A DNA stretch of 31,179 nucleotides from DASCNA01 sp036011305 (GTDB lineage: Bacteria > Verrucomicrobiota > Lentisphaeria > Victivallales > GWF2-38-69). Within the stretch, counting starts at the first letter, position 1. Every line of letters begins with the position of its first letter. A program made the translations under genes and the position numbers. The stretch is from positions 1 through 31,179 of the forward strand of contig DASCNA010000242.1 of the NCBI GenBank assembly GCA_036011305.1, written 5' to 3'. The notes below the pieces were generated by a model that was not told the DNA's origin, did no database searches, and was given only the letters and a program-made list of their open reading frames with translations. Of the stretch, positions 1-8,433 are shown piece by piece.

Positions 1-615
1 TTCCATTTTTGATAATTTATACATAAGATTTTGCACAAGGTATTCATATGTGAATGCAGGCATTATAATAATGTTGCCTGAAGTATCTGATCGATAAACT
101 CCATTGAGAGGTGCATCTTCAACTACATCAACCTGAAATTCAAGTTTTCCATTTTTCTCCCATACAGCAAAAAGTCCGCTCCTATTACCGCCGTCAAATT
201 TACAGTCAAACCATAATTGTCCATTATCATACCAGGCATAAGCCGGTCCCTCTAGTTTGCCCTGACTGTAAGTTAATTCAATAAATTTAATACCGTTACT
301 GTACCAGACCTGATATTTCTTCTGTATTATACCCTGTTCAAAATAGATTTTAATTTTTAGTTTACCATTTTTATACCACAGTCTATATAAACCTTCAGTT
401 TGTCCATTTACATAATAGGCTTCTTCAGCTAGTTGACCGTTTTTATATTTTCTAATAGCTCTTCCTGTGAATGGGATTTTGCTGTTTTTGATAGACATAT
501 GTCTATCAATTAGAACTAACGTTGAAGAATCAACTGTTCGCATGCCTGCTGTCAGCATTAGGTTTATGCATAGTAGATTTAAAAATATAAAAGAAAAAAA
601 TAATTTATTCACCAT
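1..615 (-). CDS. secreted MORN-repeat (YwqK-like) protein, cut by window edge
   Basis: This open frame runs from an ATG at 615 to base 1 with no stop, so only the first 205 codons are visible. The N-terminus (MVNKLFFSFIFLNLL...) is a signal peptide, so the protein is probably exported. From about residue 55 it has five or so degenerate repeats of roughly 22 residues with cores such as YKNGQLAEEAYYVNGQTEG, LWYKNGKLK, VWYSNGIKF and AWYDNGQLW. This is the MORN_2 pattern of proteins annotated as YwqK-family antitoxin. That name comes from a few Bacillus loci, and nothing here supports a toxin partner. An AGGA sits just upstream of the ATG. The 173-base gap upstream of the gene holds a TTGTT-AAG-AACAA palindrome at 721-733. 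Function is not known; a surface or protein-contact role is an inference from the repeats. Confidence 0.75.
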   Translation of the reverse strand, partial: MVNKLFFSFIFLNLLCINLMLTAGMRTVDSSTLVLIDRHMSIKNSKIPFTGRAIRKYKNGQLAEEAYYVNGQTEGLYRLWYKNGKLKIKIYFEQGIIQKKYQVWYSNGIKFIELTYSQGKLEGPAYAWYDNGQLWFDCKFDGGNRSGLFAVWEKNGKLEFQVDVVEDAPLNGVYRSDTSGNIIIMPAFTYEYLVQNLMYKLSKME

Positions 616-788
616 AACTTCCTATATGAAATATTAATTTAGTAAATGGTATGAAAGGAAAAGTTATTTAAACTTATTCTCTCATTTATATATTTTAGAT
701 TGTTTTTCTTTTATAAACAATTGTTAAGAACAATTTTTAGCTATTGTATCGAAATGAGCATTGATTATAGAATGATGTATTAATGTAG

Positions 789-1571
789 TTATAATTCGTT
801 TTTGATGATTTCGAAGAACTTGTTTTGTGCATGCTTTTCAAACCATGGTGTATGACCGCACTTTTGGAGTAAAATAAATTTAAAATTACTTACATTGTCC
901 GATAATGGTATTTTTACTCCTTCAGGTGAGTGAGTGTCATAACTTCCATGAATAGCAACTACTGGGCAGGTTATCGTTTTAGTATATGCTAAGAGTTTGC
1001 CTGTTTTTCGAAGGATAGAAGCTTCCTTCCATATTTTGCAAAAAATATGATATTGGCAGTTGATAGGGGCAACATTATTGTCTATTGAATCAAAAGAATC
1101 TGCTTTTGAAAATATATTTCCAAGCTTAGAAAATGCGAGATTCTTGTTATTTAGCGGAATATTTCCTTTCAATAATTTCAGCAGTTTTTTTACTTTATTT
1201 TGTTCTTTGTTGTTGAGCCTGTTAAATCTATATTCATTTATTTTATCTGCATAATGCTCTTCAAAACTACCACTGCTGACAAGAATCATTTTTTTGACAA
1301 TATCAGGATAATTTGAAGCTAAGATTATAGATAACCAGGCACCCCAGGAATGACCTATCAAATTAACGGGATATTCACAGTTTGCCAGAATGATAGCTTT
1401 TAATTCTTTAACTTGAGCTTCAATGCTCTCTTTAGTCTGATATGGCTCTATTACGCCATACTGTGACTCAAGTTCCAGTGCAAGCGGATTCATTTCTCCC
1501 GCTGCTCCAGGACCTCCATGCACCAAGACAGTGGAGATAGGTTTATTGCCATAAACTTTAAAATTAATCAT
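789..1571 (-). CDS. alpha/beta hydrolase (proline iminopeptidase-like fold)
   Basis: About 260 residues with the full alpha/beta-hydrolase signature: an HGGPG oxyanion motif near residue 20, the nucleophile elbow GHSWGAW near residue 75, an acid in GSYDTHSPEG and the catalytic His in CGHTPWFEKH close to the C-terminus. HGGPG is typical of proline iminopeptidases and related hydrolases, but the substrate cannot be read from the sequence. The frame can open at a TTG (1577) or at an ATG two codons later (1571). I chose the ATG because neither has a good ribosome site. The previous gene stops at 1587, so the two are probably translated together. It appears to be the last gene of a short minus-strand run with the SpoIIAA-like and HAD genes upstream. 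Confidence 0.85.
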   Translation of the reverse strand: MINFKVYGNKPISTVLVHGGPGAAGEMNPLALELESQYGVIEPYQTKESIEAQVKELKAIILANCEYPVNLIGHSWGAWLSIILASNYPDIVKKMILVSSGSFEEHYADKINEYRFNRLNNKEQNKVKKLLKLLKGNIPLNNKNLAFSKLGNIFSKADSFDSIDNNVAPINCQYHIFCKIWKEASILRKTGKLLAYTKTITCPVVAIHGSYDTHSPEGVKIPLSDNVSNFKFILLQKCGHTPWFEKHAQNKFFEIIKNEL

Positions 1572-1586
1572 TAACAATAAAGAAAG

Positions 1587-1943
1587 TTACTGTTTCCCCT
1601 CTATATAATCCCAAGCTTTGTCTAGATGGCAAATATCAAAGTATCTTTCACCGAATATTAATCCATCCGCTTTAACAAGAAGCATTTTCCAGAATTTGTC
1701 TCCGACGATTGCCATACGGTCAAATTTTTTCAGGTGTTTAAACAGCCATTTCATATCTTCGTAAAAAGCACTTAAATTTTCATATTTAACATTTTTCCAT
1801 ACGCATAGCCAGTTTATTTTATCGTACTCAGACATTATTTTTTCTAAATATTTCTCAATCTCAATAATTTCCTCTTTTGTTATTACTCCTTCAGCTTCAA
1901 GACCTATTATGTTATGATGGCTTTTTTCTATAACTTTAAACAT
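1587..1943 (-). CDS. SpoIIAA-like (STAS/SEC14-type) domain protein
   Basis: A 118-residue single-domain cytoplasmic protein. The stretch FDRMAIVGDKFWKM in the middle and the C-terminal pattern GERYFDICHLDKAWDYI match the family usually called SpoIIAA-like or STAS/SEC14-domain proteins. Members fold like STAS proteins but lack the phosphorylatable serine region of true anti-sigma antagonists, and their biochemical role is mostly unknown. It sits between the small HAD protein (33 bases upstream) and the alpha/beta hydrolase (9-15 bases downstream), so the three are likely one transcript. It should not be taken as the target of the SpoIIE-type phosphatase at 2913-5117 on the name alone. Confidence 0.75.
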   Translation of the reverse strand: MFKVIEKSHHNIIGLEAEGVITKEEIIEIEKYLEKIMSEYDKINWLCVWKNVKYENLSAFYEDMKWLFKHLKKFDRMAIVGDKFWKMLLVKADGLIFGERYFDICHLDKAWDYIEGKQ

Positions 1944-1976
1944 ATATTTTCTCCATTTGTATAATATATAAAAATT

Positions 1977-2447
1977 TTATTTTCGTAAAGTGGCAACTAT
2001 CCTTTTAGGTTTCAGTAAAATATTAAGCGCATCTGCTGCAGATGTACATACTATATCTGATTTTAATAATGAATCCAAATTTGATCCTTCAGCCTGTAAT
2101 AAACAAATACCAAGAGCTGACTTTTCAAGCATTAATTTATCATTTCTTCCGTTACCAATGCAAACAGTTAAGTCTGTGCCAAGTTTTTTTAAGTAGTTTA
2201 ATTTCTGTATATCCTGGTCATCAGAAGTTAATATTTTTATAGTTACAGGTAAGTGTTTTAAGTTTTCAACTGCTGTCCCGAAGGTGTCTCCTGTTACAAT
2301 ATGGAATGCCAGCCTTTCTGATAATTTTTCTATCAACGGCTTAACCTCCGGTATAATAACACCATCGATAGCTAAAGTTCCGTTATAGTCGCATATAATA
2401 TTTTTTATTGAAAGTTTTTCAAATCCAGGTATATCTACATCAATCAT
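1977..2447 (-). CDS. HAD-family hydrolase, soluble P-type ATPase-like
   Basis: 156 residues. The N-terminal DYNGTLA motif carries the HAD nucleophile (normally DxDGT; here the second Asp is replaced by Asn, as in other soluble P-type ATPase-like proteins). VTGD gives motif II and GNGRNDKLML is the motif III/IV metal-binding segment. The small size and absence of a cap domain match the COG4087-type proteins that resemble the phosphorylation domain of P-type ATPases without membrane parts. The physiological substrate is unknown. An AGGA lies about 10 bases ahead of the ATG. The gene follows the antitoxin gene by 54 bases and may be cotranscribed with it. Confidence 0.8.
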   Translation of the reverse strand: MIDVDIPGFEKLSIKNIICDYNGTLAIDGVIIPEVKPLIEKLSERLAFHIVTGDTFGTAVENLKHLPVTIKILTSDDQDIQKLNYLKKLGTDLTVCIGNGRNDKLMLEKSALGICLLQAEGSNLDSLLKSDIVCTSAADALNILLKPKRIVATLRK

Positions 2448-2501
2448 AATTTAATTATCCTAGTATATGATAAAATAACAAGAGACAATCTGTTTGGTCA
2501 T

Positions 2502-2747
2502 CTACCTTTCATAATCTTCATTGCATACATCTGATTCAGATTCAATACTTTCTATTACTGATTTTCTAATTTCAGGTGTTGACAGGAAATGAAGAGTATT
2601 CTGGATACTGTTCCAATCTTCTTCAGAAACAATTACTGCAGGGTGTTCTGTGTCTGTAATATGAATTGGTTTATGCAGTTGGTAAACATCATTCATAAGC
2701 CCATTTAAATCTGACTTGGCTTCATCGACACTTACTGTAGTTTTCAT
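2502..2747 (-). CDS. Phd/YefM-type antitoxin, apparently orphan
   Basis: 81 residues starting MKTTVSVDEAKSDLNGLMNDV, with HKPIHITDTEHPAVIVSEEDW in the middle. This is the Phd/YefM DNA-binding fold, in which the first part binds DNA and the acidic C-terminus (ESIESESDVCNEDYER) would wrap the toxin. The ribosome site AAAGGAGA is excellent. In YefM-YoeB loci the toxin starts at or over the antitoxin stop. Here an ATG does directly follow the TAG (bases 2501-2499), but that frame closes after 13 codons and does not resemble YoeB, Txe or RelE. The next real gene is a HAD protein. The gene is therefore either a solitary regulator or what remains of a toxin-antitoxin pair. Confidence 0.8.
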   Translation of the reverse strand: MKTTVSVDEAKSDLNGLMNDVYQLHKPIHITDTEHPAVIVSEEDWNSIQNTLHFLSTPEIRKSVIESIESESDVCNEDYER

Positions 2748-2777
2748 ATTTTCTCCTTTGGATGAAAAGTGAAGTCC

Positions 2778-2806
2778 AATATGATGCCTGATTTAATTAT
2801 TGTCAA
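2778..2806 (-). promoter_or_regulatory. sigma70-type promoter for the antitoxin gene
   Basis: On the minus strand a perfect TTGACA (2806-2801) is followed after 17 bases by CATATT (2783-2778), four of six matches to TATAAT. The antitoxin ATG lies about 30 bases further on. As Phd/YefM proteins bind their own promoters, short palindromes here would be the expected operator, but I see no convincing one. Confidence 0.5.
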
Positions 2807-2912
2807 ACTGAATTATATTTATAGTTAAATATAATTATTTAGTGTAAAAATAACGTTATTTACGTATACTTCATTATCATATTAATTTTATTTATCATTA
2901 AGCTTATAAAAA

Positions 2913-5117
2913 TTATTTCCTTTTTAATATGAGGACAGTAATATCATCAAACCGATTATTAGATTCAAATTTCATGACATCTTCTGCTATTATATTACAT
3001 AGAAATTCAGGGTTCATTTTTTTATTTTTATCAAGTAATTTTACAAGTCTTTGCACACCGTATTCTTCATCTTGAGGTGATACTGCTTCTGTCAGACCAT
3101 CAGTATACAAAATAACCATACTTCCAGCGAATAGATTTTCTATTGTACCGGTTTTATATTTTGCCTGTTCTAAAACACCTAATGCTATATTATTAAAATC
3201 TTTTTCTATATGTACTTCTTTTTCAGAAATTATCAGACATGCTGTATGGCCAGCATTAGCATAAATTAGTTTATCGCTTTTTATTTCATAATAATACAGT
3301 GCGCACGTAGCAAACATTTGAGATTTGTTATCAAGACATAAAACTTTATTAACTTTTTCAAGCACTTCTGCAGGAGTAGATTCAGGCTCTGCTAAGCAGT
3401 AATTTTTAATAAGAACTTTACTCATGGCCATGAAAAAAGCAGCAGGTACTCCTTTACCTGATACATCAGCGATTAATATTGCCAGTACATTTTCGTTTAT
3501 GAAGAAGAAATCGTAAAAGTCTCCGGAAATATTTTTTGCAGCATCGAGTCTTGCTCCAAGTTCGAAGTATTTGTTAGATGAAAAATCAGAGATACTGGGG
3601 AGAACAGAACGCTGGATTCTTTCGGCAATTTGAATTTCAGTTTCAATCGCTTGTCTTGCAGCAGTTTCCTGCTTAAGATGCTTCATATAATCTCTAAGCT
3701 CTTTGCCTAAATAATTGAATTTTCCAGAAAGTTCTGCAATTTCATAAACACCCTCTTCCTTGAGATCTATATCAAAATTTCCATGTTCCATTTTTTTTAT
3801 TCCTTTTCCTATGCTTTTAATAGGTTTTATTAAATAGTGCCTAAAAAAAATTGATAGAGATAGAAAGGATACAATAAGAAAAATGAAAGCAATCCAGATA
3901 AAATTTCTAGTTAATTTTGACTCTGTAATGATTACTTTTTTTTGGGTTTTTATCGCAGAATGGAGCAAAGAGTTGCTGTTAACAACATAGCATAAGGTCC
4001 ATCCTGTAACTTCAATAATAGAAAATGCGACGATGAAAGTATTTCCATTCAGAATAATTTTTTTAACACCAGTATTATATTTTTTTATATAATTAGCCAA
4101 TTCTTTAACTTGAATATTTTTTGAATTGTTGAGTTTGATTATTTCTTTAGTCGAATTTTTCTGTGAATGTACATGAGATTTGGGCAGAGAGAAGATTTTT
4201 TTGTATTTGTCAGGGAAAGCTATAAGATTTTCATTTTTTGTAATAAGAAACAAAAATCCTTTCATGTATGTATGTTGAACTTTTTCTGTTTGTAATTTGT
4301 TTGCAAAGAAATTATTGTTTAACAATGAATCTAAAATTTTTTTAAAATATAAATCCATTCCTACCCATGCCAGTAGTTTATTATTTTTACCATATACTGC
4401 CGTTTCAACAGTCATTACTATATCGCCTGAAATATCTTTCCAGGGACTATCAATAAAATGAGGTATATGTACCATTTCAGGGTATTTACTTTTTAGCGGA
4501 AGTGCTGAATCTTCCAAATCTTTATTTAACTCTGCACTATTCATTGCATTTTGGTAATATGAGTCTATTTTGGGGTATGTAAAAGTAAAACGGTCAACTC
4601 CGATGACCCAGACACTTTTACAAAAAGCACTGTTCAAGTTTGCAACATTTTTAATTGTAGGTAATATGTTTAGCAGTGCGTTAAAATTATTTATTATTTT
4701 TTGAGGAACTTTATTTTTATTGCCCCAGTAATACATTGTGCAGCTTTGAATAGATTCATTAACAAAAAAATCTCTATTTTTATATTTAGTTAAATTGATT
4801 TTATTATTAAAATTAATGTCAGGTTGATTTTTAAGAAGTTGATTTAGTACAGAATATGCAAAAATGTAAATAACTCTGGAGGTCATTCTAAAACCTAATG
4901 AAAATTTATTGGCAGTCTGTTTTGTTATTTCCAAAAATAAATCAGATGCAATTAACTGGCTGTTTTCTTTGTCTATCTTGACTGCAAAATCACCTAAATT
5001 TTTAATTTCTTTACGGGATTCTACTGTAAGAGCTATAGATAATAATATTAAGACCGCAGATAGTCCTGATAATAAAAGTACAGTAAGTTTTATTTTTATT
5101 CTTTTTTTATTAGACAT
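2913..5117 (-). CDS. membrane sensor PP2C/SpoIIE-type (RsbU-like) serine phosphatase
   Basis: 734 residues. A membrane segment at about 10-29 and a second at 405-425 enclose a large extracytoplasmic sensor. Its part around 223-256 (SPWKDISGDIVMTVE...LLAWVGMDL) looks like a double-Cache domain. A HAMP domain (about 426-480) and a helical linker lead to a PP2C/SpoIIE phosphatase domain (about 515-734) with the metal-binding motifs SGDFYD (531-536), DVSGKG (551-556), NAGH (621-624), YTDGLTEA and the final DDITVL (724-729). All key acidic residues are present, so it should be active. Such enzymes dephosphorylate STAS anti-sigma antagonists or other phosphoserine proteins in response to an external signal. 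No anti-sigma kinase or classical STAS protein is nearby, so the target is unknown. No Shine-Dalgarno site is visible at the ATG. Confidence 0.92.
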   Translation of the reverse strand: MSNKKRIKIKLTVLLLSGLSAVLILLSIALTVESRKEIKNLGDFAVKIDKENSQLIASDLFLEITKQTANKFSLGFRMTSRVIYIFAYSVLNQLLKNQPDINFNNKINLTKYKNRDFFVNESIQSCTMYYWGNKNKVPQKIINNFNALLNILPTIKNVANLNSAFCKSVWVIGVDRFTFTYPKIDSYYQNAMNSAELNKDLEDSALPLKSKYPEMVHIPHFIDSPWKDISGDIVMTVETAVYGKNNKLLAWVGMDLYFKKILDSLLNNNFFANKLQTEKVQHTYMKGFLFLITKNENLIAFPDKYKKIFSLPKSHVHSQKNSTKEIIKLNNSKNIQVKELANYIKKYNTGVKKIILNGNTFIVAFSIIEVTGWTLCYVVNSNSLLHSAIKTQKKVIITESKLTRNFIWIAFIFLIVSFLSLSIFFRHYLIKPIKSIGKGIKKMEHGNFDIDLKEEGVYEIAELSGKFNYLGKELRDYMKHLKQETAARQAIETEIQIAERIQRSVLPSISDFSSNKYFELGARLDAAKNISGDFYDFFFINENVLAILIADVSGKGVPAAFFMAMSKVLIKNYCLAEPESTPAEVLEKVNKVLCLDNKSQMFATCALYYYEIKSDKLIYANAGHTACLIISEKEVHIEKDFNNIALGVLEQAKYKTGTIENLFAGSMVILYTDGLTEAVSPQDEEYGVQRLVKLLDKNKKMNPEFLCNIIAEDVMKFESNNRFDDITVLILKRK

Positions 5118-5253
5118 AGCAAATGATTCGTAGAATTTACTTTTTTACAGTATCGCAAAAAAAGTGTATCTGTAATGTTATTTTGTAAAACTGATAATAT
5201 CTCTATAATAGCACATGTGAAAAAAATTGATTATTCAATAGTATTTTAGCAGT

Positions 5254-6501
5254 TTACTTATCTGTCCTTCTATAATATTTTTTTCTTACAAAAAGAAGTA
5301 GAATGATGGCGATAACCAGAGCTAACGGCACTAATATCATAGTGTCACGGTAATCTTTAACCAAATTAAAATCAGAATCATTCAGTAATACGTGTTCAAA
5401 ATAGTAACCGAAAACAGGTATTAGTATTGCAGTCCAAAGGAAAATAATAAAGTTTGTAACTCCAATCACTGAACCTTTGAAGTGGATCGGGTTTGACTCT
5501 ATTGCTATTCTGAATGAAATAATTTGAGCTGAGGAAAAGAACCCTATAAGGAACAATAAAATGCGTGCAGTATTGATATTTGAATTAACATAAACAAAAA
5601 TACAGAAAAATATTAATGTTGATAATAAACCTGCCATCATTAGTAGTTTATGCCTTTTTAATAAATCATCCAATTTTCCAATTATCGGACATCCGAATAT
5701 CCATCCGATAAATACAAATCTCATGACATTTATTGCTTCGGAAAACTCAATGCCGTATAAACTTTTAATAAAAGGTACGCCCCAATGCAGTGCAATTACT
5801 GTAGTTGGCATGAAAAACAGACCCCCGACACATGCTACAAGGAGAGTATTTGAATTTTTTAGAATATGGGCAATGTTAAGTACTATTTCATAACGATTAC
5901 CTTTGTCATATATTTCCAGCTTCTTCGGGCGTTTCGGTATGATGAAGATTAAAATAATTGCTAAAGCTGCTCCAACAATAATATATATTATCCAAATGCT
6001 GTTCCAACTATAGGACTGTACCAGACCCTTTACTGCAGTCATAGAAAAAATTACGCCCAGCATTCCCATAGTCTGAGTTAAACCGAGAATAAGTGAGAAA
6101 TGCTTTTTACTTATCCAATTCGTTGCTACATATATTACGCCGACAAACCCAAAAGCAGATCCCGCACCAATAATGATTCTTCCTAGCAAAGCTATATAAT
6201 AATTTTCCTGAATAAACAGCAGTGAGCCAATAATGCATATAAATATTGAAATTGGAAGTACTTTTTTACTACCGTAACTATCGAATAAAATTCCGGCAAC
6301 CAGTTGCATAGGTGCATAAATATAAAAATATGCTCCGAGCAGAAAGTCAAGTTTAGTGTCTGGTAAGGAAAAATAACGGGTTAATTCTGTAGTCATAATG
6401 CTGGGAGAAGTTCTCATGACGTAAACATAAAAGTAAAACAGTGCACATAAGAACCAAATTATCCATGCATGGCCGGCACTCATATTCTTATCTGTATTCA
6501 T
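5254..6501 (-). CDS. MFS transporter, 12 membrane segments
   Basis: 415 residues, very hydrophobic, with about 12 predicted membrane helices in two blocks of six separated by a loop rich in lysine (PKRPKKLEIYDKGNRYE, about 190-205). The loop between helices 2 and 3 reads DSYGSKKVLPI, a variant of the MFS motif DxxGRR. The start (HAWIIWFLCALFYFYVYVMRTSPS) recalls the uncharacterised MFS proteins common in Legionella, Coxiella and Francisella, often filed near phthalate or sugar-phosphate permeases. The substrate cannot be deduced. The gene stands alone between the phosphatase (136 bases downstream) and a 194-base AT-rich gap upstream that includes a short run of AT repeats near 6540-6551. Confidence 0.88.
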   Translation of the reverse strand: MNTDKNMSAGHAWIIWFLCALFYFYVYVMRTSPSIMTTELTRYFSLPDTKLDFLLGAYFYIYAPMQLVAGILFDSYGSKKVLPISIFICIIGSLLFIQENYYIALLGRIIIGAGSAFGFVGVIYVATNWISKKHFSLILGLTQTMGMLGVIFSMTAVKGLVQSYSWNSIWIIYIIVGAALAIILIFIIPKRPKKLEIYDKGNRYEIVLNIAHILKNSNTLLVACVGGLFFMPTTVIALHWGVPFIKSLYGIEFSEAINVMRFVFIGWIFGCPIIGKLDDLLKRHKLLMMAGLLSTLIFFCIFVYVNSNINTARILLFLIGFFSSAQIISFRIAIESNPIHFKGSVIGVTNFIIFLWTAILIPVFGYYFEHVLLNDSDFNLVKDYRDTMILVPLALVIAIILLLFVRKKYYRRTDK

Positions 6502-6695
6502 ATTTTAATATCCATAGAATTAAGAATGATGATTCATCATATATATATATTCTATAGATTATTTTTTCATAAAACAATAACTTATGGGAAAATTTATTTA
6601 GATAACAAACACTTTATCATAAATAACTTAATTCGTCTATTGATAAATTGTTACCTTACTCGAAGCTTATCATATTTGAGATAAGTCAAATAATA

Positions 6696-6947
6696 TTAGA
6701 ATTTAGATCTTCTAAAATGACTAAATGAAATAATCAACTCTAATGTATTATATTCTATTTGATCGACAGTGAATATTTTAAGTTGGTTTTCTTTTATAAA
6801 ATTTTCTATTTTTTCAATTCTTTCACATTTTCCATCAAATGAAACATTCCATGACAATTTGATTATTTTTTTTGCAACAATGTTATTTGTATCTGTTTTT
6901 ATTAAACACAAGCAGTTATTTTGATATTCTATAAAGTCTTTATTCAT
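6696..6947 (-). CDS. small protein of unknown function
   Basis: 83 residues from an ATG at 6947, no membrane segment and no motif that I recognise. The composition (many K, E, I and N) and codon use match the neighbours, and the start lies 25 bases after the methyltransferase stop on the same strand, which is why I keep it as a probable gene. The ribosome site is weak. It could also be the decayed end of a longer gene. No function is suggested. Confidence 0.5.
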   Translation of the reverse strand: MNKDFIEYQNNCLCLIKTDTNNIVAKKIIKLSWNVSFDGKCERIEKIENFIKENQLKIFTVDQIEYNTLELIISFSHFRRSKF

Positions 6948-6972
6948 AAAAAATAATATTTATCCAGTTCTG

Positions 6973-7680
6973 TTATTTAATACCTGTTATAGCAGCAAAC
7001 ATACTGTTTTTATGTATAATGTCAACTTTGCTGAAGCCAATATCATGCATTGTTTGTATAATAAACGTAGCTGATTCAGGAGTATCCTCTTTTTCTATAT
7101 AAGCAAAAACTGATTTCTGATATTCTTTATTTTTCAAATTAATCAGATAGTTTTCATATCTTTTTAACTGTACTTTGTTTACAGAATTAATGTCATGTTT
7201 TATAAGATCCCAATACCAGAAACTTCCTCCGTCATTTAATGAATTATATATGTTCTCAAGAGCCATATACCACTCTTGTCTATTTCTTAAATGATGTAAA
7301 ACAGCGGCAGCTATACAAATGTCATAATGATTTTTATCCAGTTTTATATTTCTCATATCTTCTTTGATTATGCATTCTATTGTACCGTTAACAGCTTTAA
7401 TACGTTTTTTTGCTTTTTCCAGCATTGGCTGGCTCAAGTCTATTAGTGTGCATTTCAGGTGTGGAAACTTATTTAATACTCTTAGCGTAAAGTTGCCGGC
7501 TCCGCAGCCTATGTCACAAATTCTTTCGGGATTGCAATATTGGTTTGAAATTGAATCCGAAATCATATTGAGAACAGTTGCAGAATCTATTGTTGTTGTT
7601 TGGCCAGTTTCAAAATTGGAAAATCTTTCAACATCATTATCAAATCTATTTCTTATTTCTTCTACAGTTGCTTTATGCAT
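6973..7680 (-). CDS. class I SAM-dependent methyltransferase
   Basis: 235 residues with a clear Rossmann methyltransferase core: ICDIGCGAGNFTLRVL (motif I, SAM binding, about 58-73), TLIDLSQPMLEKAKKRI (motif II with the acidic residue after beta 2), then DICIAAAVLHHL (motif IV region) and a late GFSKVDIIHKNSMFAAI strand. The layout, including an N-terminal helix with VERF near the start, resembles small-molecule or CmoA-like tRNA methyltransferases. The CmoA-specific residues are not evident, so the substrate is open. A GGAG lies 10 bases ahead of the ATG. A small unknown gene follows 25 bases downstream, probably in the same transcript. Confidence 0.85.
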   Translation of the reverse strand: MHKATVEEIRNRFDNDVERFSNFETGQTTTIDSATVLNMISDSISNQYCNPERICDIGCGAGNFTLRVLNKFPHLKCTLIDLSQPMLEKAKKRIKAVNGTIECIIKEDMRNIKLDKNHYDICIAAAVLHHLRNRQEWYMALENIYNSLNDGGSFWYWDLIKHDINSVNKVQLKRYENYLINLKNKEYQKSVFAYIEKEDTPESATFIIQTMHDIGFSKVDIIHKNSMFAAITGIK

Positions 7681-7797
7681 TTCAATTTTGCTCCATATTT
7701 ATTAACTATTAATTAATAAACTTAAATATAAGTTAAGTTATATCCAATACAACAGAGGGAAAAATTTAATTAAAAGATTTATTCGTATGATGATATC

Positions 7798-8430
7798 TTA
7801 TTTGGAATGCATCTGGTTGATGTATGGTTTCAAAACAGTGTAGAATTTTCTTGCTAATTTAGTATATCCTCTACTGTTGGGATGTATTCTGTCACTCATA
7901 AGGTCACGGTTTCCTAACAATCCAGTGTAGATATTAGGCACTAAAATTGAACCTGTTTTCCTGGCTAGCTCAGCGTAAGCCTGCCCAAATCCCTTACCAA
8001 AAAAAGGTATATCAATTCCTCCTATGATCACTAAAGTGTTGTCGTTTTGTATTGTAGTAATTATGTTCTTTAAATTAGCAAAAGTTACTTTTTTTGATAT
8101 TCCGTTCTTTAGATCATTCCCTCCGAGTGTTATCAAAACAATTTTGGGATCCAATTCAATTACTTTATCTATTCGTTTTAATGCCATGGAAGTGGTTTCA
8201 CCAGGTATTCCCAAATTAATAACCGGTTGGTTAATCATTTTTGAGAGTTGTGCAGGATAATTCATATCTTTTGGAGCACCGGTACCATATGTCAAACTGT
8301 CACCAAAGCAGATGATGGATTTGCCTTTAGGATTTTTATTTTTTATTTTGTAGGAAGAAGGTGTGGAAATGAAATAGTATCCAATAATAAGAACAATACT
8401 GAAAGCTAATATAAGTAATATCTTTTTCAT
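7798..8430 (-). CDS. exported SGNH/GDSL esterase (TesA-like)
   Basis: 210 residues. An N-terminal hydrophobic segment (about 4-20) acts as signal peptide or anchor. The four SGNH blocks are present: CFGDSLTYG (catalytic Ser, about 42-50), a Gly in block II (NLGIPGETT), GGND (block III Asn) and SDRIHPNSRGY (block V Asp and His). This is the arylesterase/lysophospholipase fold of TesA-type enzymes acting outside the cytoplasm or at the membrane. The exact ester is unknown. The ATG is three bases after the stop of the COG2509 flavoprotein (TAA GCA ATG), so translation is almost certainly coupled. Confidence 0.9.
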   Translation of the reverse strand: MKKILLILAFSIVLIIGYYFISTPSSYKIKNKNPKGKSIICFGDSLTYGTGAPKDMNYPAQLSKMINQPVINLGIPGETTSMALKRIDKVIELDPKIVLITLGGNDLKNGISKKVTFANLKNIITTIQNDNTLVIIGGIDIPFFGKGFGQAYAELARKTGSILVPNIYTGLLGNRDLMSDRIHPNSRGYTKLARKFYTVLKPYINQMHSK

Positions 8431-8433
8431 TGC

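Noticed and set aside
1060..1254. Plus-strand frames opposite the hydrolase and other minus-strand genes
   Set aside because: They overlap genes with clear family motifs and have no ribosome sites or family resemblance; the same holds for the other antisense frames.
1587..5117. Partner-switching module between the SpoIIE-type phosphatase and the SpoIIAA-like protein
   Set aside because: The SpoIIAA-like family lacks the phosphorylatable Ser motif of true antagonists, two genes lie between them, and there is no anti-sigma kinase.
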